From Actinomycetes bacterium (GTDB taxonomy: Bacteria; Actinomycetota; CALGFH01), in the NCBI GenBank assembly GCA_030146615.1, contig JASLBL010000239.1:1-64000 (forward strand): a stretch of 64,000 bases of DNA, in the 5' to 3' direction. Positions 58,972-64,000 of the stretch are shown piece by piece; the first letter of the stretch is position 1; every line of letters starts with the position of its first letter. The notes under the pieces are model-generated. The model did not search any database. It was not told where the DNA came from and worked only from the letters and a program-made list of their open reading frames with translations. The position numbers and the translations under genes are program-made.

Positions 58972-60120
58972 ATGGCCGACACCAAGATTCGCCCGTTCCA
59001 CATCCAGATCCCGCAGGCCGACCTGGACGACCTCGCCGACCGGCTGGCCCGGACCCGCTGGGCCAACGAGCTCCCCATGGACACCAGCGGCCCGCAGCGG
59101 GGCCCGGTCCCGCCGGGCTGGGAGTACGGCGTCCCGGTCGGCTACGTCCGTGACCTGGTCGACCACTGGCAGCACCAGTACGACTGGCACACCTGGGAGG
59201 CAAGGCTCAACCACTACCCGCAGTTCATCACCGAGATCGACGGGCAGAGGATCCACTTCCTGCACGTCCGCTCCTCCGAGCCGGAGGCCACGCCGCTGAT
59301 CCTCACCCACGGCTGGCCCAACACCTACCTGGAGTACGTCGACCTCGACGGGCCGCTCACCGACCCCCGCGGCCACGGCGGTGAGGCGGCCGACGCCTTC
59401 CACGTGGTGGTCCCGTCGCTGCCCGGCTTCGCCTTCTCCGGGCCCACCCGCGAGCCGGGCTGGGACGCACACCGGACCGCGCGAGCGTGGGCGGAGCTGA
59501 TGCGGCGGCTCGGCTATGACCGCTATGGCGCGCACGGCAACGACGCCGGCGCCATCGTGGCGCCCCTCCAGGGACGGGTCGACCCCGAGCATGTCATCGG
59601 GGTGCACGTCAACCAGCTCTTCTCCTTCCCCTCGGGTGACCCGGCCGAGTTCGAGGGCCTGACGCCCGAGGAGCTGCACTATCTGAACTTCCTGCAGGGC
59701 TTCGTCGAGCACGCGGTCCACGACAAGCTGCAGCAGGCGCAGCCCCAGACGGTCGCGCACGCGCTGGCCGACTCACCGGCCGGGCAGATCGCCTGGAGCG
59801 GTCAGCTGTTCGGCGACGCCCTGAGCAAGGACCACATCATCACCAACGTCGCAATCTACTGGCTGACCAACACGGCGGCGTCGGCGGCCCGCTTCTACTA
59901 CGAGAACAAGCATGCCGAGCAGCCGACCGGGCCGACCACCGTCCCCATCGGCCTGGCCAGCTTCGCCTTCGACTTCCGGCCGATCCGCCGGTTCGCCGAA
60001 CGCGACCACGCCAACATCGTCTCCTGGAGCGAGTTCGACCGCGGCAGCCACTGGGCCGCCCACGACGCTCCCGACCTGCTGCTCGGTGACATCCGCCAGT
60101 TCTTCCGCACCCTGCGGTGA
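58972..60120 (+). CDS. Epoxide hydrolase family alpha/beta hydrolase (EHN domain)
   Basis: 382 residues from ATG at 58972 after GGAAGGAGCCGTC. The N-terminal EHN domain (IRPFHIQIPQADLDDLADRL, then ARTRWANELP) covers about 110 residues. The hydrolase part has LILTHGWPNTYLEYVDL (HGxP oxyanion loop), YGAHGNDAGAIVAP with the nucleophile D in GND, and GSHWAAHDAPDLL with the catalytic histidine. Microsomal-type epoxide hydrolases usually show HGWPGS and GGDWG, so two positions are variant here. Likely opens an epoxide to a diol. Probably controlled by the divergent WYL regulator. Confidence 0.87.
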   Translation: MADTKIRPFHIQIPQADLDDLADRLARTRWANELPMDTSGPQRGPVPPGWEYGVPVGYVRDLVDHWQHQYDWHTWEARLNHYPQFITEIDGQRIHFLHVRSSEPEATPLILTHGWPNTYLEYVDLDGPLTDPRGHGGEAADAFHVVVPSLPGFAFSGPTREPGWDAHRTARAWAELMRRLGYDRYGAHGNDAGAIVAPLQGRVDPEHVIGVHVNQLFSFPSGDPAEFEGLTPEELHYLNFLQGFVEHAVHDKLQQAQPQTVAHALADSPAGQIAWSGQLFGDALSKDHIITNVAIYWLTNTAASAARFYYENKHAEQPTGPTTVPIGLASFAFDFRPIRRFAERDHANIVSWSEFDRGSHWAAHDAPDLLLGDIRQFFRTLR

Positions 60121-60149
60121 CCTGAGCGCCATAGGGGTGCCTGCCCGGA

Positions 60150-60319
60150 TGGGCCATGGCGCCGCCGGCCTCCCCCTGCTGGCGACCAAGCTGTTCGTGC
60201 CCCGGCCCCGCCCCGACCTGGTCCCGCGGCCCCGGCTGCTGGCCCGCCTCGACGGCATGACCGAGCTGGCCGGCCCTGCTGCTGATCGTGCGCCTGGAGT
60301 GGGAGGGGGACGACCGTGA
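60150..60319 (+). pseudogene. 5' remnant of a LuxR/MalT-type regulator
   Basis: ATG at 60150 starts MGHGAAGLPLLATKLFVPRP and continues RPDLVPRPRLLARLDGM, the standard opening of actinobacterial MalT-like STAND/LuxR regulators (about 900 residues), which precedes the Walker A. The text then loses homology and stops. A piece in another frame reads LLIVRLEWEGDDRE and may belong to a different gene end. Confidence 0.5.
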
Positions 60320-60435
60320 GCCCTCTGACCGTCCTGCCGCCGGCATTCGTAAAGCAAGGTAGGTTCTACGACCACAGGCCAGGAAAGGAGCCGCCGTGTC
60401 CGCAACCGAGGTCCGCGAGCTGGGGGAGGCGCCCC

Positions 60436-60918
60436 ATGGCTGCTGAGCTCGCCGACGTCGCCCGGAGCGTGGTCGACGCCAACAGCTACATGGCCCTCGG
60501 CACCGCTGATGAGGCCGGGAATCCGTGGGTCTCGCCGGTGTGGTTTGCCTCCGAGGACTACCGAAACTTCCACTGGGTCTCATCGCCCGACGCCAAGCAC
60601 TCGCGGAACCTCGCCGCCCACCCCGAGGTTGCGATCGCGATCTTCGACTCCACGGTCCCGGTCGGCGGCGCCCAGGCCGTGTACATGAAGGGCATGGCCA
60701 AGCAGCTCACCGGCGCCGAGCTCGAACAGGGTCTTGAGGTCTTTGACCGCGTGTCCCGGCGGGACATCGGTCGCGCCTTTGGACTGGACGATGTGCAGGG
60801 ATCGGCCCTGTTCCGGCTCTATCGGGCGACGGTCTCCGAGCACTGGGTGCTGATCCCGGGCCGGGATCCAGACCGTGGCTCGGGGGTCGACCGCAGCGAG
60901 CGCGTGTCGCTCGATTGA
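60436..60918 (+). CDS. Pyridoxamine 5'-phosphate oxidase-fold protein, 5' end possibly frameshifted
   Basis: 160 residues from ATG at 60436. Split-barrel flavin fold: SYMALGTADEAGNPWVSPVW, KHSRNLAAHPEVAIAIFDST and LYRATVSEHWVLIPG. The best ribosome-binding site (AGGAAAGGAGCC) precedes GTG at 60396, which begins VSATEVRELGEA in another frame, a sequence that usually leads straight into this domain. One extra C near 60434 would explain it. The domain itself is complete. Probably an F420- or FMN-dependent reductase or a haem-binding protein. Confidence 0.75.
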   Translation: MAAELADVARSVVDANSYMALGTADEAGNPWVSPVWFASEDYRNFHWVSSPDAKHSRNLAAHPEVAIAIFDSTVPVGGAQAVYMKGMAKQLTGAELEQGLEVFDRVSRRDIGRAFGLDDVQGSALFRLYRATVSEHWVLIPGRDPDRGSGVDRSERVSLD

Positions 60919-61005
60919 GAGGTCGTTTCTCAAGGCCGGGAGGGGCGACCACCGGGGAAGGCGGGCGCTTGGCGGAGGGTGCGGCCAGGGCCGGACAATG
61001 GCGCC

Positions 61006-61839
61006 GTGGAGTCCGAGGACATCGTCGTCACCCACCTGTTCCCGCCCGAGCGGGCGTCGCTCGTGGAGCTGCTCTCCTCGCTTCCCGCTGGGCAGTGGCA
61101 GGCACCCACGGTGTGTCCGGGCTGGTCGGTCAAGGATGTCGCGCTGCATCTGCTGGGCGACGACATCGACCTGCTCTCCCGACGCCGGGACGGCGCCGCC
61201 ACAGCTGACGCGCCCAGCCAGCCGGCTGGATTCCAGGAGCTGGTGGTGTCCCTTGACCGGCTGAACCAGACCTGGGTGGAGGCGACCCGCCGGATCAGCA
61301 CCCGGCTGCTGTGCGAGCTGCTCGCCGTCACCGGCGAGGCGACCGGGCGCTACCTGACCAGCCTGGATCTGTCTGCGGTGGAGGAATCGGTCTCTTGGAT
61401 CCGGCCCGACCCGGTCCCGAACTGGCTGGATGTGGCCCGCCAGTACACCGAGCGGTGGACCCACCAGCAGCAGATCCGCGACGCGGTCGGGGTGCCGGGG
61501 CTGAAGGAGCCGGCCTTCATGGCGCCGGTGCTGGCCACCTTTGTGCACGCGCTGCCACGGGCGTTCACGGGCGTGCCGGCGTCGGTGGGGACGACGGTGG
61601 AGGTCGTACTCGCTGGGGAGGCAGGCGGGTGCTGGGTGCTGACCCGGACGCCGGACGGATGGCGGCTGACGGCAGGCACGGCTGGAGCACCGGCGGCGCG
61701 AGTGGTGCTGGACGCCGAGACGGCCTGGCGGCTGTGGACCAAGGGGATCAGGCCGGACGCGGCCCGGGCAGCGGTCCCAATATCGGGCGATCGTGCGCTT
61801 GGCCTTCGGGTCGTGGACGCCGTTGCCATCGTCGGCTAA
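61006..61839 (+). CDS. Maleylpyruvate isomerase (mycothiol-type/DinB) family protein, TIGR03083-like
   Basis: 277 residues from GTG at 61006; the start could be a little upstream (60979). The N-terminal four-helix DinB-like domain has APTVCPGWSVKDVALHLLGD and ARQYTERWTHQQQIRDAVGV, with metal-binding histidines in HLLGDD and RWTHQQQ. The C-terminal MDMPI domain includes LAGEAGGCWVLTRTPDGWRL. These are metal-dependent enzymes using mycothiol or related thiols, characteristic of Actinobacteria. Confidence 0.82.
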   Translation: MESEDIVVTHLFPPERASLVELLSSLPAGQWQAPTVCPGWSVKDVALHLLGDDIDLLSRRRDGAATADAPSQPAGFQELVVSLDRLNQTWVEATRRISTRLLCELLAVTGEATGRYLTSLDLSAVEESVSWIRPDPVPNWLDVARQYTERWTHQQQIRDAVGVPGLKEPAFMAPVLATFVHALPRAFTGVPASVGTTVEVVLAGEAGGCWVLTRTPDGWRLTAGTAGAPAARVVLDAETAWRLWTKGIRPDAARAAVPISGDRALGLRVVDAVAIVG

Positions 61840-61939
61840 GAGGGTGCGGCAGTAGGTGGGTGGGCGCCGGAGTTTGGGCGTGGTGCGGCATCCGGAAACG
61901 GCTGGACCGGTCGTGGCGGGGTTGGCTAGGGTCGCTGTC

Positions 61940-62407
61940 ATGGACTGGCCGATGGTGCTGCGCGGCATCGATGACGCACTAGCAAGCGATCTGGGCCGCG
62001 CTGAGAAGGCGGTCCGGGTCGCTGCGCTGATCCGGCAAGCAGGGAGCTACCGTTGGGTCGGGCTGTACGCGGTGACCGAGCAGGAGATCATCGCCATCGG
62101 CTGGAGCGGACCAGGGGCGCCTGCTCACCCACGCTTTCCGGTGACCCAAGGGCTCAGCGGGGCGGCTGTTGCCACCAAGGGTGCCGTGGTGGTCAACGAC
62201 GTGACCGCTGATCCGCGCTACCTGACGGCCTTTGCGAGCACCCTGTCGGAGGCGATCGTCCCGGTGGTCGATCCCGGCACGGGCACGGTGGTGGGCACGC
62301 TAGATGTGGAAAGCGCCGAGCGGGATGCCTTCACCGAAGCCGACCGTCAAGCGCTGGAGGAGTGCGCCGCCGCCCTCAGGGGCCTGGTTGCCGAAGCGGG
62401 GTCGTAG
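61940..62407 (+). CDS. Single GAF-domain protein
   Basis: 155 residues from ATG at 61940. The whole protein is one GAF domain: YRWVGLYAVTEQEIIAIGWS, GLSGAAVATKGAVVVNDVTA and VVGTLDVESAERDAFTEADR. The free-methionine-sulfoxide reductase cysteines are absent (one cysteine only, near the end), so it is more likely a ligand sensor with no output domain of its own. Partner unknown. Confidence 0.78.
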   Translation: MDWPMVLRGIDDALASDLGRAEKAVRVAALIRQAGSYRWVGLYAVTEQEIIAIGWSGPGAPAHPRFPVTQGLSGAAVATKGAVVVNDVTADPRYLTAFASTLSEAIVPVVDPGTGTVVGTLDVESAERDAFTEADRQALEECAAALRGLVAEAGS

Positions 62408-62474
62408 GTCGCCGCGGTCGGCGGGGTGGTCATGGTCGGCAGTGAGGGCGGACATCAGCGGTACTGGGCGTCTA

Positions 62475-62575
62475 GCCGTAGAGCACGAAGGTGCTGTCGA
62501 CGCCTCCGGCGCCGAGGATCTCCAGCAACTCGACCAGGCACTTGGCCTGGTCCTCCTCGTCTCGAATCCTGTCTC
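62475..62575 (-). pseudogene. C-terminal fragment of a hypothetical protein
   Basis: The minus strand ends RIRDEEDQAKCLVELLEILG and AGGVDSTFVLYG before a stop. The (D)E--QA-yl-elLei--a-GVD--FVy pattern is the C-terminus of a larger actinobacterial protein family, but no start or upstream part is present. It lies directly beyond the end of the intact alkB gene. Confidence 0.35.
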
Positions 62576-62640
62576 CTTGGCGTTCCTGCAAGGCCACCGA
62601 GCGCTCGGCATGCGGCTCCGGACCTTGCAGGGTGCTTCGA

Positions 62641-63222
62641 CTAGGACGGCGACCCGGACGTTGCCGTGGTCGAGGTCTTGAGGGTTCGGAACGTGATCGA
62701 GTAGCGCAGGGCCTTGGTCGGCGGGATGGAGTGCTGCCAGGCGAACCGGGCGGCGCCGGCCAGCACATAGGCCGAGCGTGGTTCCAAGTTGATCTCGGCC
62801 ACCTGGCGCCCGTCCCCCTTGCCGCGCTGGAAGCGCATGCGGCAGGCGGCGGCGAACGAGATCCCGACCACCTTGGGGCCGAACATGGGCGCGTCGCGAT
62901 GCCACCCGATGGCGGCCCCCGGCGGGTACCTGGAGACCAGGATCTGGGCGAAGTCCTCTGGATCCAGGCCGGCCAACGCCCCGGCCCGCCGCTGGAGCCA
63001 GCCGAGCTCGCGTGGCAGCGGTTCGGTCGGCTCCAGCTTCCAGGACTCGTATCCGTAGTCCAGGCCGAAATGGCGGACAGTCCGCCGGGCGGTCTGCCCG
63101 TGCATGGTGATGGTGTGGAACTCCATCGCCTCGAGCACGTCGAGCACCTGCCGCTCCTCGGCCTCGGTGAGGAACTCGGGCTGGTAGACCAGCCCGCTGG
63201 GCTCGAGCTGCCGCTCAGACAT
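62641..63222 (-). CDS. alkB: AlkB-type 2-oxoglutarate/Fe(II) dioxygenase
   Basis: 193 residues. AlkB enzymes remove methyl groups from alkylated DNA or RNA by oxidation. The iron ligands are in AAIGWHRDAPMFGPKVVGIS (H, D) and a later H (AWQHSIPPTKALRYSITFRT), followed by the oxoglutarate-binding RYSITFR arginines. LEPSGLVYQPEFLTEAEERQ forms the N-terminal lid. A damaged copy lies at 15522-15678. It sits 17 bases after a Rho_N-repeat protein on the same strand. Confidence 0.9.
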   Translation of the reverse strand: MSERQLEPSGLVYQPEFLTEAEERQVLDVLEAMEFHTITMHGQTARRTVRHFGLDYGYESWKLEPTEPLPRELGWLQRRAGALAGLDPEDFAQILVSRYPPGAAIGWHRDAPMFGPKVVGISFAAACRMRFQRGKGDGRQVAEINLEPRSAYVLAGAARFAWQHSIPPTKALRYSITFRTLKTSTTATSGSPS

Positions 63223-63239
63223 CGGGCGGACCGGAGCTA

Positions 63240-63998
63240 CTACCTCGCGTGCTGACGCAGGGCGGCGATCAGCTCGTCCTTGCTCATCGTCGAGCGGCCT
63301 TCGATCTCCAGCTCCCGAGCCCGCTCGCGAAGCTCCTCAATGCTGCGCTCCTCGTAGGCCCGCCGATCCGGGGTGCGGTCCTGCTGGGGCGCCTGGCCCT
63401 TGGGCGCTTCGGTCTTGGCCGATCGTGACCGGCGGTGGTCGCGCAGGGCAGCGATCAGCTCCTCCTTGTTCATCGAGGAGCGGCCTTCGATCTGCAGCTC
63501 ACCAGCTCGCTCCCGGAGCTCCTCGAGGCTGCGCTCCTCGTAGGTCCGCCCGTCGGGCCTGCGGTCCTGCCTGGCCGACGCAGCCGTCGTGGTGTCACCC
63601 GTGGAGGCCTGCGGCTGCTCCGAGCGCTCCCGGTTTGGCTGCTCCTGCTCGGCCTCGGCGGCTTCGACTCGGTGGACGTGCTCGTCGACGCTGGCCTCGA
63701 CGCCCGCCGCGGCGGTGTCGACGGTCTCCACCGCGATGTCGACCTGGCGGGTGGCGACGTCGGCGAGGGTGCGGGCGAGTTGGTGCTGGGCGGCGAGGGT
63801 CTGCTCGGCCGCGTCGAAGGCGCGGTCGACGATGCCGGCGAAGTCGACGCCAGGTGCGGGGAGCGTGAGGGTCCGGGTCAGCTGCTCGGTGATGGTGGTC
63901 CAGGTGCGGATGGTGTCGATCACGGCGGCTTGGCCCTGGCGAACGGCGCTCACCAGGTAGTGCTGGGCATCGGTGTCTGGGCGAGTTTCGGTCGGCAC
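63240..63998 (-). CDS. Protein with two Rho_N-type (SAP-like) repeats
   Basis: 252 residues from GTG at 63998, two bases from the window edge, so an earlier start cannot be excluded. The N-terminal half is helical and may be a coiled coil (VDRAFDAAEQTLAAQHQLAR). After a Gln/Glu/Thr-rich linker come two near-identical repeats, SLEELRERAGELQIEGRSSM and SIEELRERARELEIEGRSTM, each followed by (N/S)K(E/D)ELIAALR. These match the Rho termination factor N-terminal helical domain, which binds nucleic acid. Likely a nucleoid or phasin-like protein. Confidence 0.8.
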   Translation of the reverse strand: MPTETRPDTDAQHYLVSAVRQGQAAVIDTIRTWTTITEQLTRTLTLPAPGVDFAGIVDRAFDAAEQTLAAQHQLARTLADVATRQVDIAVETVDTAAAGVEASVDEHVHRVEAAEAEQEQPNRERSEQPQASTGDTTTAASARQDRRPDGRTYEERSLEELRERAGELQIEGRSSMNKEELIAALRDHRRSRSAKTEAPKGQAPQQDRTPDRRAYEERSIEELRERARELEIEGRSTMSKDELIAALRQHAR

Positions 63999-64000
63999 GT

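Noticed and set aside
1..64000. CRISPR arrays, tRNA and rRNA genes, insertion sequences, phage integrases
   Set aside because: Looked for regular repeats, clover-leaf signatures, transposase or integrase motifs and terminal inverted repeats; none were seen.

Overview
This window is a GC-rich chromosome segment from an actinobacterium-like organism. The evidence is the G/C-ending codon use, the many GTG starts with 4-base stop/start overlaps, a SigB/F-type sigma factor, GAF-ANTAR regulators, DUF5994, DUF6766 and DUF2795 proteins, a TIGR03083 (mycothiol-type maleylpyruvate isomerase fold) protein and a YafY/WYL regulator. The species cannot be named from the sequence. No rRNA, tRNA, CRISPR array, integrase or insertion sequence was recognised.

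Positions 1-15373 (all minus strand) form one aromatic-acid catabolic and uptake island. In transcription order it encodes a Liv-type ABC importer with lipoprotein binding protein, an aldehyde dehydrogenase, an enoyl-CoA hydratase, a TetR regulator, a hotdog thioesterase, a second aldehyde dehydrogenase, a benzoate-CoA-ligase-like enzyme and an amidohydrolase. A phenylacetyl-CoA-epoxidase-like set follows (PaaA, DUF59 half of PaaD, two short PaaB paralogues, PaaC, a 44-residue zinc ribbon that is the other half of PaaD), then a second enoyl-CoA hydratase and the start of a PaaY-like protein. Three related palindromes built on CCGG sit in front of the three presumed transcription units and are good candidates for the TetR operators.

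Positions 15400-24200 are gene-poor. They hold a DUF2071 protein, a 36-residue membrane peptide, a DUF6766 protein, a stress sigma factor, several small proteins and a CDF transporter, separated by gene relics (alkB, GAF-ANTAR, membrane protein, SRPBCC, phytoene-desaturase-like). From 24.4 to 32.2 kb come a large zinc-ribbon/cyclase/AAA/TPR regulator, a SnoaL-like protein, and an operon of response regulator, histidine kinase, membrane-fused molybdopterin oxidoreductase and membrane protein.

Positions 32.3-42.1 kb mix working genes (flavodoxin-fold reductase, DUF2064 transferase, methyltransferase, NhaA, an ArsB/NhaD permease with a CBS partner) with broken ones (internally deleted epimerase, frameshifted family 2 glycosyltransferase, doubly frameshifted GAF-ANTAR protein, second nhaA relic). 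From 42.4 to 46.2 kb lies a tight NfeD-slipin-ABC exporter operon. From 46.4 to 52.8 kb a SufR-like repressor diverges from a truncated membrane gene, followed by folE, a ferredoxin reductase, transaldolase, a membrane protein and a GH15 glycosidase.

The right end (53-64 kb) carries DUF488, DUF5994, an Hsp20 gene with a strikingly complete promoter/operator/terminator set, a DoxX-like protein, a YafY regulator divergent from an epoxide hydrolase, a PPOX protein, a TIGR03083 protein, a GAF protein, an intact AlkB and a protein with two Rho_N repeats. Two themes stand out: the unusual split and duplicated Paa-like oxygenase, and the many gene relics that keep both ends but have lost their middles.
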